Below are positions 16,450 through 24,430 of a stretch of DNA of 42,335 nt, one piece after another. The position numbers and the translations under genes were made by a program. How positions within the stretch are numbered: the stretch's first letter is position 1; the number at the start of each line of letters is the position of its first letter. The stretch is from positions 1 to 42,335 of the forward strand of contig NZ_LJIC01000134.1 of NCBI RefSeq assembly GCF_001295845.1, in the 5' to 3' direction. The notes under the pieces were generated by a model. That model was not told the origin of the DNA and made no database searches. It worked only from the letters and a program-made list of their open reading frames with translations. The stretch comes from Rhodopseudomonas sp. AAP120 (lineage in GTDB: Bacteria > Pseudomonadota > Alphaproteobacteria > Rhizobiales > Xanthobacteraceae).

Positions 16450-18819
16450 TCAGAATGTGAAGGCGGCCAAATCCGCCGGATCGCCGCGTCCGTCGAGCGC
16501 GCCTTGCTCGGTCGAGGAGAGAATCTCCTCGCGCTTGCAGCCGAGGAGAGCGCCTCCCGCGTCCACCAGATGCGCCCAGCTACAGCGGTTAGCGAACAGC
16601 ATGCCTGCAACGTCGAGCGTGCCGCCCCGGCTGATATAGCCGCGCGCGACAGTCCTTTGAGGCCCGGAGTCGAGCCGCCGCAACAAGCCGAGCATTGGTT
16701 CCGGTCTCGCGTGAGACACGATGACTCGCGGCAGCCCGGCCGGGAACAGCGCCGCAATATCCTGCTCGCTAGCTGTGAAGGCGGCTTCAATGGAATCGCG
16801 GGGGATTCGGAATCGGCCAGGTTCCGAGAGAGCGGTTACGAGAACGCGGCGGCCGTGCGTCTTGAGGCGATGTGCTGCCTTGAGCGCCTCCTCGAGCTGG
16901 TAGGCGCCGATGGCAACCAGTTGCAACTCGGCCCCGTCGCGCTCGCCTTCGATGTGAGCGGCGCCATCGGCAATGAACTTGAGCGCAGCCTCGCCACCGA
17001 AGCGATACGGCATGTCGCGCTTCGACACGATGAGGCAGGCTACCTGTCCGCGACCCTGGTAGACGGCTCTCAGGGCGGCCATGGCGCTGTTGGTATCCAC
17101 GGGGAACAGAACGCGTGCCGTGTCGGACATCTCGCCGAGCAGCGCCTCGCCAATGGTCGGGTCCTGATGCGACTGCTCGTTTTTGGAGTTCTCCCAGGTA
17201 TGAGACGTGACGATGAGCGGGACGGATACCCAACCCGGCTTCTGGCCGACCTCACGCTGGCGACGGGCGAAGACGATCTCCTGGCGAAGCCCGCCCAACA
17301 TCTTCAAGGCGAAAGCCTCGTAGCTGACAATCAGGTTGATGCCTCCCTTGTTGGCGAGCGCCGCGCCCGCAACCGCTTCCTCGTTGAGCGCGGTGATGAC
17401 CGCCCCATCCACGGCATCGGCGACGTTGGGCTCCGAAACGTTCACCCGGTGGCGCAACCTGTCGAGGGTTGCACCCATATGGTTTGAGCGCAGTTCGTCG
17501 GGGTTGCCGACACGGGGCCGAAGGCCGGGGTTCGCATCGACGAGGCGGACGAACCAGCGGTCGATAGCATGCATCGCGCAGTCGGGCGGACTGCCGGCTA
17601 CGGTCCAATCAGGTTCGGGGAGTACTGGAGTCGGAGGCCGCCGCAGCGCGAGGGGGTGCCGGCTTTCGGGCACGCGGCCTTGCTTGCCATGGACAGCGAT
17701 CGCTGCGACGGCTTGCTCAATCTCGTCAGGCGGCACGAACAGCACGCGGGCCGCATCGTTGAAGGCGGTACGGGCTGCTTCGTCCTGCGCGGGATTGCCA
17801 CCGAGCGGCAGATTGTGCGCGGCATTCGTGCCCGCTCCCGGAAAGCCGAACCCTTTGACGGTTTCGGCGATCACATAAGGAACCGGCGCCGGATAGGAAT
17901 GCGCCGCTTCCGCAGCGAAACTCTGGAGTCGGCGCTCGGCTTCTAGAATGGCCCCTGCGAAGGCGGCTGGATCGCGGCCATCGACGATGAAGGGATCAAA
18001 GCCGTTGAGCTTGAGATGGTCGGCGAGCCATGTGGCGCCACCCTGCTGCGCGATCTGGACGCGCTCTTCGATACGCCGCCCGTTGAGGATCATGACCGGG
18101 ATGACATGGCCGGAATCTTCGGCCCGCCACCAGCGAGGCGTCCAGTCCGAACCGCGCTGTTCCTCGAATGCGCCGTCGCTCAGGAACGCCACGAGGCTTT
18201 CGCCGGGGAGCGGCATGTGCACGTACTGCACCTCCGCGAAGCCGAGATAACCGCCTTCGGAGATCGCGCCGGCGGTATTCGGTCCTGCGTGGCTGCCGAG
18301 CGGTACGGCCGGAGCGCCGTCGGGGCCGATCTTGTATGAGTAGAAGTCGGCGGCGAGTTGCGACAATCCCTTCTCGCTGCGATCGTAGCGGCCCTTCTGC
18401 GCCGGTGAGACATCGCCGGTGAGGACGTTGACGGCCTCGATAGCGGCAACACAATGGCCTTGGCCCATCAGCCAGGAACGCGTCGTCGCTGAAATCGCAT
18501 TGGCCGTCAGATAGCCGACAAAAGCCGGGACCATGTTGAGCGAGCCGCCGGTATGTCCTTCCGGGGTGGTCTTGAAAGCGTCCGCCGGGAGCGGGGCGCC
18601 AGAGAGATCGACCCGCTTGGTGTAGGTCATATGGACCACGCTCCACATGGCGGCGGAGGTGAGGCGGTCGGCAGCCACCAGCATCCGATAGAGCGGTTGC
18701 GGATCGATGCGGCCGGACGAAGCCAGCGCCACTATGCGCTCGACCGTCTCTTCACGATGGACAATCGGGCCGTATCCCTTGCGCCAAGTGTTGAACATCT
18801 TGGAAGCCGTGCCGCTCAT
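16450..18819 (-). CDS. Divergent phosphoketolase-like thiamine-diphosphate enzyme
   Basis: 789 residues, the normal phosphoketolase length. Family landmarks are EGHTGGSLNMVPAFVGYL, GQGHCVAAIEA, SEGGYLGFAEV, a thiamine-site DG...N pattern (SDGAFEEQRGS through VMILNGR), HNLPLGGNP, a Glu-bearing ITALNEEAVAG and NEQSHQDPTIG. Phosphoketolase cleaves xylulose 5-phosphate or fructose 6-phosphate with phosphate to acetyl phosphate plus an aldose phosphate. Several positions differ from Bifidobacterium-type enzymes: GYSLSHA is GFAEVQY, so one active-site His is lost, and GDGEAETG is SDGAFEEQ. It therefore belongs to a side branch and its exact substrate is open. It is second in the operon, 46 bases after the prs-like gene, with acetate kinase (truncated) elsewhere in the block. 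Confidence 0.87.
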   Translation of the reverse strand: MSGTASKMFNTWRKGYGPIVHREETVERIVALASSGRIDPQPLYRMLVAADRLTSAAMWSVVHMTYTKRVDLSGAPLPADAFKTTPEGHTGGSLNMVPAFVGYLTANAISATTRSWLMGQGHCVAAIEAVNVLTGDVSPAQKGRYDRSEKGLSQLAADFYSYKIGPDGAPAVPLGSHAGPNTAGAISEGGYLGFAEVQYVHMPLPGESLVAFLSDGAFEEQRGSDWTPRWWRAEDSGHVIPVMILNGRRIEERVQIAQQGGATWLADHLKLNGFDPFIVDGRDPAAFAGAILEAERRLQSFAAEAAHSYPAPVPYVIAETVKGFGFPGAGTNAAHNLPLGGNPAQDEAARTAFNDAARVLFVPPDEIEQAVAAIAVHGKQGRVPESRHPLALRRPPTPVLPEPDWTVAGSPPDCAMHAIDRWFVRLVDANPGLRPRVGNPDELRSNHMGATLDRLRHRVNVSEPNVADAVDGAVITALNEEAVAGAALANKGGINLIVSYEAFALKMLGGLRQEIVFARRQREVGQKPGWVSVPLIVTSHTWENSKNEQSHQDPTIGEALLGEMSDTARVLFPVDTNSAMAALRAVYQGRGQVACLIVSKRDMPYRFGGEAALKFIADGAAHIEGERDGAELQLVAIGAYQLEEALKAAHRLKTHGRRVLVTALSEPGRFRIPRDSIEAAFTASEQDIAALFPAGLPRVIVSHARPEPMLGLLRRLDSGPQRTVARGYISRGGTLDVAGMLFANRCSWAHLVDAGGALLGCKREEILSSTEQGALDGRGDPADLAAFTF

Positions 18820-18865
18820 GCTGCATCGTCGCCTTTATTGGATCTGGTTTCGGGAGGCGGCACTT

Positions 18866-19897
18866 TCACCGCGCCCCGCTCGTCCAGGATGGCGGATCGC
18901 TCGCGGGAAAGGAATCGAGACCCGCCCGCTCCACCTCATCCAAGGGCTCGGGCGGACGCCGGTGCCGGACGAGGTCTGCCGACGATGGAGCGCTCAATCC
19001 GAGCGCGTTCGCAACCAGCGGCGCAAGGCCGATGGCATTGCTCTCGTGAGGAACAGAATCTGTCGAAACGATCCGGCCGCAAAGCGGCGCAAGGCGCTGG
19101 AAAGAATCTTCGGCAAAAATGCCATGCACAACGACCACCACGGGTCGCGCAAAGCCTTGAAGCGGAAGTTTGAGAGCCGCTTCGATCAGCGTGCGGCCGG
19201 ACGAGGCGATGTCATCGACCAGCACCGGCTGCCGGCCACGCCATCTGGACAGATCGGGTAATTCGACGTCGACATTGCGATCGCCATGCCGGATCTTGCG
19301 CAGCACCGCGTGTGGGGCGCCAATGCGTGCGGCGATGGCCGATACCCATTGCTCGCTCTCTTCGTCGGGACCGACGAGAAAAGGATTGTCGACTTCCGCG
19401 GCAATCCAATCCGCCAGCAGCGGCGCCGCATGCAGCGTATCCGTCGGGATCGTGTAGAGCGCCGAGAGAGTCGAATATCTATGCAGATGCGGATCGACGG
19501 TGACCAGCCGGTCGAAGCTCGACGAGACGAGCCGCGCGAAGCTCTTCGACGTCACCGCCTCACCCGGCTGAAAACGGCGATCCTGCCGCATATAAGCGAG
19601 ATAAGGCGCGATCAGAGTGACCTCTCGCGCGCCGAGCGCCCGCGCGGCATCTGCCGCGAAGACAAGACGCAAGAAGCCATCATCGGGCCTTGCGAGTGTG
19701 CAGACCAGATCGACCGCTTTGCCTGCAACGTCGGAAAGGATACGGACGTAGGACTCGCCATCCGGAAATTGCCGGGTTCCTATTGTGCCGAGCTCCCAAT
19801 GCCCGGCTGCTGCCAGATGCTGCCCAAAGGCTTCGTTGCCCGGCAGGGAAAGGATCAGGCGAGGAGCAGATCCCGGATGGTCTTGTTTTTCTGTCAT
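18866..19897 (-). CDS. Ribose-phosphate pyrophosphokinase-like protein, archaeal-like
   Basis: 343 residues. An N-terminal phosphoribosyltransferase-like half (TRQFPDGESYVRI, YLAYMRQDRRFQPGEAVTSK) is followed by a second half with FLVGPDEESEQW and the PRPP-binding loop VLVDDIASSGRTLIEAA. The second half, with LRKIRHGDRNVDVEL before the loop, resembles the class III enzymes of methanogens more than the housekeeping bacterial Prs. The enzyme interconverts ribose 5-phosphate plus ATP with PRPP plus AMP. A C-terminal extension of about 30 residues ends SFPASDPPSWTSGAR, a tail I have seen on unrelated stress proteins of soil Proteobacteria. As the first gene of the operon it may run in the direction that disposes of, rather than makes, PRPP; this is inference. 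Confidence 0.85.
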   Translation of the reverse strand: MTEKQDHPGSAPRLILSLPGNEAFGQHLAAAGHWELGTIGTRQFPDGESYVRILSDVAGKAVDLVCTLARPDDGFLRLVFAADAARALGAREVTLIAPYLAYMRQDRRFQPGEAVTSKSFARLVSSSFDRLVTVDPHLHRYSTLSALYTIPTDTLHAAPLLADWIAAEVDNPFLVGPDEESEQWVSAIAARIGAPHAVLRKIRHGDRNVDVELPDLSRWRGRQPVLVDDIASSGRTLIEAALKLPLQGFARPVVVVVHGIFAEDSFQRLAPLCGRIVSTDSVPHESNAIGLAPLVANALGLSAPSSADLVRHRRPPEPLDEVERAGLDSFPASDPPSWTSGAR

Positions 19898-20049
19898 CCT
19901 TCCTCGACTCTAGAATTTGCCGAAACTGGGTGATGGCTACCCCAATCATGCCGCCGGTCACTCATTTGCGACAGTGGAATTACCACAAGGCAGTGGTTCA
20001 AGATATGACTGGGATCATTCCAGAGCGCGGCCGGAGCGATAGCACTTAC

Positions 20050-20499
20050 TTAATGTCGGCGTCTGCCGAATGCTCCACCCAAACGCCAAAGCATCCTCGG
20101 CAAGAGGACGATCAACAGCGCGCCAAGCGCCCAAATCACGATGGCTGCCGGCTTCAGGACGATCATCAGCAAGGAGACCGCCTGGTCGAGGAGACCGGTG
20201 GACTTCAGGCTGTCGATCGCGACGCCGACCTCTTTGCCGACGCCTATCGCGCTTCCGGCGTCCTTCCCCGCTTGCAACACGGCGCCGCCGCTGGTTGAGA
20301 GCCACGACAGGGCGATATCGAGTGCGACATATCCAACATAGACAACGACCGTCCATGCAAGGAGACCGAAGATGACGACAACCCACGAGATCGGCGCCCG
20401 CGGCGGAGCATCAGTCGAGTAACCGGACCTGGGCGCCGGGTATCGATTTGATCCAGGACCCTTTCGGAAAGAGCGTTCATTCCAATGATCGTTACCCAC
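20050..20499 (-). CDS. Two-helix membrane protein of unknown function
   Basis: 149 residues, apparently starting with GTG at 20499. A hydrophilic, proline-rich N-terminus (about 37 residues) precedes a hydrophobic segment VVVIFGLLAWTVVVYVGYVA. A Gly/Ser-rich middle (GAVLQAGKDAGSAIGVGKEV) follows, then a second segment (LKPAAIVIWALGALLIVLLP) and a basic end (FGRRRH). No family was recognised. It begins 41 bases after the cation-exporter stop on the same strand, so it is probably co-transcribed with it and could be an accessory membrane subunit. Confidence 0.65.
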   Translation of the reverse strand: MGNDHWNERSFRKGPGSNRYPAPRSGYSTDAPPRAPISWVVVIFGLLAWTVVVYVGYVALDIALSWLSTSGGAVLQAGKDAGSAIGVGKEVGVAIDSLKSTGLLDQAVSLLMIVLKPAAIVIWALGALLIVLLPRMLWRLGGAFGRRRH

Positions 20500-20539
20500 G
20501 TCGTCCTCACTCGTTCACTGCGGCAAACTCTCGACGAAA

Positions 20540-21457
20540 TCAAAACGGCCGCTTGGCTTCGGCTCCCTCAAGCGCTTCGTCCTCGATCTGGATCGTCACA
20601 TGTGTCAGGCCAAAGCCAGTCTTCAGCGCCTCCTGAGCTTCGGCCAGTATCGTCCGGGCTGAAGCCGTGTCAGTCACGACAAGGTGGCCGCTCATCGCAT
20701 CGGCGCCGGATGTAATCGTCCAGACATGGAGATCACGAACGGCAAGGACGCCCGGAATCTCGAGAAGCCTCTTTTCAAGCAAGGCCATGTCGATTTCCGG
20801 CGGCGTGCCCTCCATTAGAATATGGATCGCTTGCTTGAGCAGGATCCACGTGCGCGGGACAATGAACAGCCCGATGCCGGCGCCGATGATCGGATCGACT
20901 AGTTGCCAGCCGGTCAGAACCACCACGATTGCAGCCACAATGACGCCGAGCGAACCGAGCATGTCCGCCAGCACCTCGAAGTAGGCGCCTTTGACGTTGA
21001 GGCTCTCCGCCGAGCCGGCGGAGAGCATTTTCATACTGATCAGGTTGACGACGAGACCGGCAACTGCCACGGCCAGCATCGGTCCGCCGATGATCTCCGG
21101 CGGGCTCAAGAATCGCTGATAGGCCTCGTAGAGGATATATACAGTCAGGAGGAGGAGAACCACGGCGTTGGTGAGCGCCGATAGCACCTCCATACGAACA
21201 TAGCCGAAGGTGTTCTGTGGTGTCCGTGGCCGTTCGGCGAAACGGATCGCGATCAAAGCCAATGCCAGGCCGCCGGCATCGGTGAGCATGTGGGCTGCGT
21301 CGGCAAGGAGAGCGAGGCTGCCGGTCCACAAGCCGCCGATAACCTCGACAACCATAAAAGTGGTGGTGAGGGTCAGCGCAATGTACAGTCTGCGCTTATG
21401 CCGCCCCGCTGCTGTCGCGGTAGATACTGGGTCGCTCGCTGAAACCCCTGCGGCCAT
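20540..21457 (-). CDS. CzcD-like cation diffusion facilitator (zinc/cobalt/cadmium exporter)
   Basis: 305 residues with six membrane helices and a C-terminal cytoplasmic domain, the standard CDF layout. The transport-site helices carry LLADAAHMLTDAGG (TM2, HxxxD) and YFEVLADMLGSLGV (TM5, Glu instead of the commoner His before xxxD, a known variant). The tail domain has DLHVWTITSGADAMSGHLVV, typical of CzcD/ZitB and likely to bind regulatory metal. It should expel Zn or similar ions by proton exchange. A basic, His-poor N-terminus suggests no separate metal loop. It belongs to the metal theme of the block with the P1B-4 ATPase, the His-rich proteins and MgtC. Confidence 0.93.
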   Translation of the reverse strand: MAAGVSASDPVSTATAAGRHKRRLYIALTLTTTFMVVEVIGGLWTGSLALLADAAHMLTDAGGLALALIAIRFAERPRTPQNTFGYVRMEVLSALTNAVVLLLLTVYILYEAYQRFLSPPEIIGGPMLAVAVAGLVVNLISMKMLSAGSAESLNVKGAYFEVLADMLGSLGVIVAAIVVVLTGWQLVDPIIGAGIGLFIVPRTWILLKQAIHILMEGTPPEIDMALLEKRLLEIPGVLAVRDLHVWTITSGADAMSGHLVVTDTASARTILAEAQEALKTGFGLTHVTIQIEDEALEGAEAKRPF

Positions 21458-21660
21458 GTCACCCTCTCGCGCCTAGAATTCAGTTCGTTAAGACGGCGCG
21501 CCTCGGCATCAGCTCCTGCTTGTACAGCCTCGGGCACGGATGCAGATTCTTTTCGACGATCACTCTCATCCCCAACCGGGCATGACGTCGCGTTCCTGTG
21601 AACGCACGAGGCCTTCAGCCTCACATGTTCACCAATCGGACGTCGGCGTGAAGATAGGAC

Positions 21661-22023
21661 TCACTTTCCCTCAGGATTTGCTCCGGCCACCGCCGTACCG
21701 CAAGAGCGGCAAAATTTAGAGTTGGCTGGAATTGACGCATTGCACTTCGAACACGCCGCCTCGGACGATCCGAAGCGCTGGCCACAATTGGCGCAAAAAC
21801 GGCTGTCCGGCGCGTTGTCAGAGCGACAGCTGGGACACACAAGCACCCGCTGTTGCGCGGGCGGCGGCGATTGATCCCAGTCCGGATTCTGCTGATTGCC
21901 CCAAGGCGCACCACGATCGGGCCCTCGGCCGTACCGGTCTCCGTGGCCGCCTCCATGATGACCGCCTCCATGGCCGCCGCCATACCTCCGGCCAAACAGA
22001 CGGTCGAGAAAATGCGAACCCAC
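21661..22023 (-). CDS. Gly/His-rich protein with two zinc ribbons
   Basis: 120 residues from ATG at 22023. The N-terminal 40 residues are a low-complexity RRYGGGHGGGHHGGGHGDRY stretch. The C-terminal half holds two zinc ribbons: CPSC...CANC and CSKC...CRSC, eight cysteines in all, ending GTAVAGANPEGK. The ribbons resemble the zinc-ribbon pairs on many bacterial regulatory or secretion-linked proteins. With no membrane segment it is probably cytoplasmic, binding zinc structurally and perhaps more metal through the His-rich arm. Longer frames on the same strand are shadows. The next upstream gene, MgtC, is divergent, and a palindrome at 22126-22142 lies about 100 bases before this start. Confidence 0.8.
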   Translation of the reverse strand: MGSHFLDRLFGRRYGGGHGGGHHGGGHGDRYGRGPDRGAPWGNQQNPDWDQSPPPAQQRVLVCPSCRSDNAPDSRFCANCGQRFGSSEAACSKCNASIPANSKFCRSCGTAVAGANPEGK

Positions 22024-22125
22024 AGCAACCTCCTACGAGTAAAAGTCTGCCAACATGAAATAAGGCGCCTGTCCAATCTTGACAACCGCCGGGAGCCGGT
22101 CCCGCCGCCATGTGTTCGGGCTCCG

Positions 22126-22142
22126 CAATTGAAAGTCAATTG
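22126..22142. promoter_or_regulatory. Palindrome in the divergent zinc-ribbon/mgtC intergenic region
   Basis: CAATTGA-AAG-TCAATTG is a perfect inverted repeat with 7-base arms. It is in the 300-base gap between two divergent genes and could be an operator, but no regulator is assigned. The A/T-rich core stands out from the GC-rich surroundings. Confidence 0.4.
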
Positions 22143-22352
22143 CAAACCCCCGGGATTTTTTAGCTAGAATCTCGCATTCATTTTGTAACATTCCGCCCGC
22201 TCTGAACGAATGGAGAATTTCTGGCCGAGCGGTAGCCAATCATCGACTGGGGCGGAAGAGGCTGGGCACGGAAAATCTCTTCGTCGTGTAACAGAGTAAC
22301 AGGAACCCCTGCACGAGCACTATTGTTCTGGATGTCCGTTGGCGAGTGGGAG

Positions 22353-22820
22353 ATGACGATGAGATTTGCAGCCTTGAATTGGGTAGAAATGGGCTCCCAC
22401 TTGGTCGATTTGGCTATCGCCTACATTTTGGCATTGCCGATTGGATGGGAGCGGGAAAGTCAGGAGCGCAGCGCTGGTCTACGAACCTTTCCGCTCGTCG
22501 CGATTGCCGCGTGCGGTTTTGTGCTCGTCGCGATCCGCGTCTTGGGCGAGACCTCGATGGGTCAGGCTCGGATTCTCGAAGGTCTGATTACGGGAATAGG
22601 ATTCATTGGCGGAGGTGCCATCCTGAAGCGCGGAGACCATACGTCCGGCACAGCCACAGCGGCCAGCTTGTGGGCAACAGGGGCGCTCGGGGGAGCTGTT
22701 GGCTACGGTCTCTATGATATTGCCCTGATCCTCAGCATTGTGACCTTCGCAACTCTCCGCTCTCTTGCCCCTCTGAAAAGCATGATCCAGCCCTCAACAC
22801 CCAACGATGGCAAAAGCTAA
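22353..22820 (+). CDS. MgtC/SapB-family membrane protein
   Basis: About 155 residues from ATG at 22353; ATG or TTG-type starts up to 22323 are possible. The MgtC signature is complete: PIGWERESQERSAGLRTFPL, then ARILEGLITGIGFIGGGAIL and TATAASLWATGALGGAVGYG, with four hydrophobic helices. This is the short form without the C-terminal ACT-like domain. MgtC proteins help survival in low magnesium and bind the F1Fo ATP synthase in Salmonella; short homologues in soil bacteria are mostly uncharacterised. It is on the + strand, divergent from the zinc-ribbon gene and convergent with the ferritin-like gene, so it is probably transcribed alone. Confidence 0.93.
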   Translation: MTMRFAALNWVEMGSHLVDLAIAYILALPIGWERESQERSAGLRTFPLVAIAACGFVLVAIRVLGETSMGQARILEGLITGIGFIGGGAILKRGDHTSGTATAASLWATGALGGAVGYGLYDIALILSIVTFATLRSLAPLKSMIQPSTPNDGKS

Positions 22821-22936
22821 TATTTGAGGCGCGCGTCCACGCCAGAAATCGTCATTTCGACAAAATAATCAACACATTGGGCGCGGACAGACCTCGCACT
22901 CAAATCCTTCGGCGTGCGTGCACCTCGCACGCGATG

Positions 22937-23395
22937 CTAGTTGGTCAAATCTGGCGCGTCTTCGCCCAGAGCGGTGGCAAGATCAATCAAATGGTCTTGC
23001 TCATCGAGCAAGATCTCGCGGATGTGCTCGGCGATAGCGAATTCGCCCAATGTTTCACACTGACGGATCCGCTCGCGATAGTTCTTGATTGTGTCGATCT
23101 CGTTCTGAAGATCTGCCCGCAATATCTTCTCCGCGCTATCGGATACTTCGATGGGTTTTGGAATCGTCGTTGGTGTAGCGCCGAGATAATCAATTTGCCG
23201 AGATATCGTCAGCGCGTGTTTCAGCTCTTCCGCGGCGTGCTTTTGTAGCTGATCCGCAATGCTCATATACTCAGCACCCTTGAGCACTTGCGAATAGACA
23301 ACGTACGCGATGATCGCTTGGTATTCGCGAGCCAAGTCTTCGTTCAGCAGCGCCGCCAGCTTCTCGCGTGTAATCGAAGGTCTGTTGTCTGCCAT
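22937..23395 (-). CDS. Ferritin-like (bacterioferritin/Dps-type) protein
   Basis: 152 residues predicted to form a four-helix bundle. Diiron-type ligands appear in order: a Glu in LAREYQAIIAY (about residue 24), ExxH in AEELKHAL (about 57-60), a Glu in NEIDTIKNYRERI (about 99) and DEQDHLID (about 130-133, ExxH-like). This is the spacing of the ferritin-like superfamily, so iron storage or peroxide detoxification is likely. No haem-binding Met typical of bacterioferritin is obvious, so I do not call it bfr. It is transcribed alone, with a 370-base gap upstream. Confidence 0.87.
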   Translation of the reverse strand: MADNRPSITREKLAALLNEDLAREYQAIIAYVVYSQVLKGAEYMSIADQLQKHAAEELKHALTISRQIDYLGATPTTIPKPIEVSDSAEKILRADLQNEIDTIKNYRERIRQCETLGEFAIAEHIREILLDEQDHLIDLATALGEDAPDLTN

Positions 23396-23764
23396 TTACC
23401 CGCCCAATGCGCGTTATTCGGCATAGACAACGCTGCGGTGCTATTTGGGTTCCTTTCGAAATAAGCCCGGTTACAAAGATGTGCGAGAGACACCCCATCA
23501 ATCGCGCGAGTTTGCCAGAAACGCTTTGATCGAGAGAGGTACAGCTAACAGGGCAGCTTTTTTTGCAGTAGTCGCTGATTGCGCCTGCTTATAATTATTT
23601 TCAGCGTTACATTTCTACGCCCGTCCGAGCCAAAAGTAGAGCCTGCGGATTTGCGGATTGTCCAAGTTCGCGCGCAGCGCCACTACGATTAGAGGGTGAT
23701 AAGCTCGACCAGACTTTCGATGTCTGACGATTCGCCTTCTCAATCAAGGCACGAGCCGGCAAAG
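23396..23764. other. Intergenic region upstream of the ferritin-like gene
   Basis: About 370 bases with no gene. It is less GC-rich than the surroundings and contains a T-run near 23558 and a TATAAT on the + strand at 23590-23595, but no -35 at proper spacing and no + strand gene behind it. It should hold the promoter of the ferritin-like gene. No Irr/Fur-type box was recognised with confidence. Confidence 0.45.
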
Positions 23765-24124
23765 CTAATGATGCCCGTGGTGCTGCAAATGACCCCCGAA
23801 ATTATGTCCACTGGAAAGGTGCCCACCTAAATGGTGACCGTAATAGCCACCTAAATGGTGACCATAATAGAGCGGCACATAGACGGGATAGGAGTACGCG
23901 GCGTACGGATAAGGGCCGATCGGGTATCCCCTGTAGCCACGATATGCATAATGCCGATGTCGGTGGCGGTGTTTGCGGGAATGAACTTGTTGGAATAGGT
24001 CCCCTCCGATGGACGCACTCGGCGCCAGAGATTTAGGAGCGGCGCCGGGCAAAGCGCTCGCCGCATTGGAATACAAGAGGCACGCCGAGGCCGCGCTGAT
24101 CCCGATTATGAGAAGTTTCCGCAT
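23765..24124 (-). CDS. Exported His/Tyr/Gly-rich repeat protein
   Basis: 119 residues from ATG at 24124, chosen because a strong AGGAGGT sits just upstream; an adjacent ATG at 24127 is the alternative. The N-terminus is a signal peptide (MRKLLIIGISAASACLLYSN with Ala-Ser-Ala cleavage). The mature part has a basic-His run (HSRKHRHRHRHY), a Tyr/Pro-rich run, and a C-terminal array of GHHLGGYYGHHLGGHLS-type units ending HHGHH. The DNA shows a near-perfect 24-bp tandem repeat at about 23824-23871. Such exported His/Tyr-rich proteins are common in Hyphomicrobiales and unstudied. Metal binding in the periplasm is a fair inference. It lies between the ferritin-like gene and the zinc-finger pseudogene. 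Confidence 0.78.
   Translation of the reverse strand: MRKLLIIGISAASACLLYSNAASALPGAAPKSLAPSASIGGDLFQQVHSRKHRHRHRHYAYRGYRGYPIGPYPYAAYSYPVYVPLYYGHHLGGYYGHHLGGHLSSGHNFGGHLQHHGHH
23823..23871. repeat. 24-bp tandem repeat inside the His-rich exported gene
   Basis: Two adjacent copies, each containing CCACCTAAATGGTGACC then A/G-TAATAG (one base differs), encode the repeated YYGHHLGG units. This is a typical slippage-made repeat and may vary in copy number between strains. Confidence 0.7.
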
Positions 24125-24127
24125 CAT

Positions 24128-24430
24128 CACCTCCTTTAGGTATCGTACAATCAAAGACTCTTGCGCAGCTCCGAAGGTCCGACGCTTCACATCGCGGCTT
24201 ATGCCCGACGTCAGAGATAGCAAATAAGCCTTTTTTCATGCCGCCTCCGACCACAAACGAAACGGGCCATGGCAGTAAGGAAAACGGCAATCTTCGCATT
24301 GGGTTCCAACCACAATTATGCGTGGATGCCCAACAGTTCGCTCAGCCGAAGGCTGAGGGCGGCCGGGAAATCCGGACAAGTACCGCGCGGAGCCTTGATC
24401 GCCGCCCCTCGCGGAATCTCCCTAAGCCGA
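24128..24430. other. Intergenic stretch between two His-rich/zinc-finger loci
   Basis: About 300 bases. It holds the ribosome-binding site and presumably the promoter of the exported His-rich gene at its left end. No gene, repeat or terminator was recognised in the remainder. Confidence 0.45.

Noticed and set aside
23590-23595. Perfect TATAAT on the + strand
   Set aside because: No -35 at a suitable distance and no + strand gene downstream.
3823-24000. CRISPR-like direct repeats
   Set aside because: The only short repeats seen are coding tandem repeats (87 bp and 24 bp) without spacers or cas genes.
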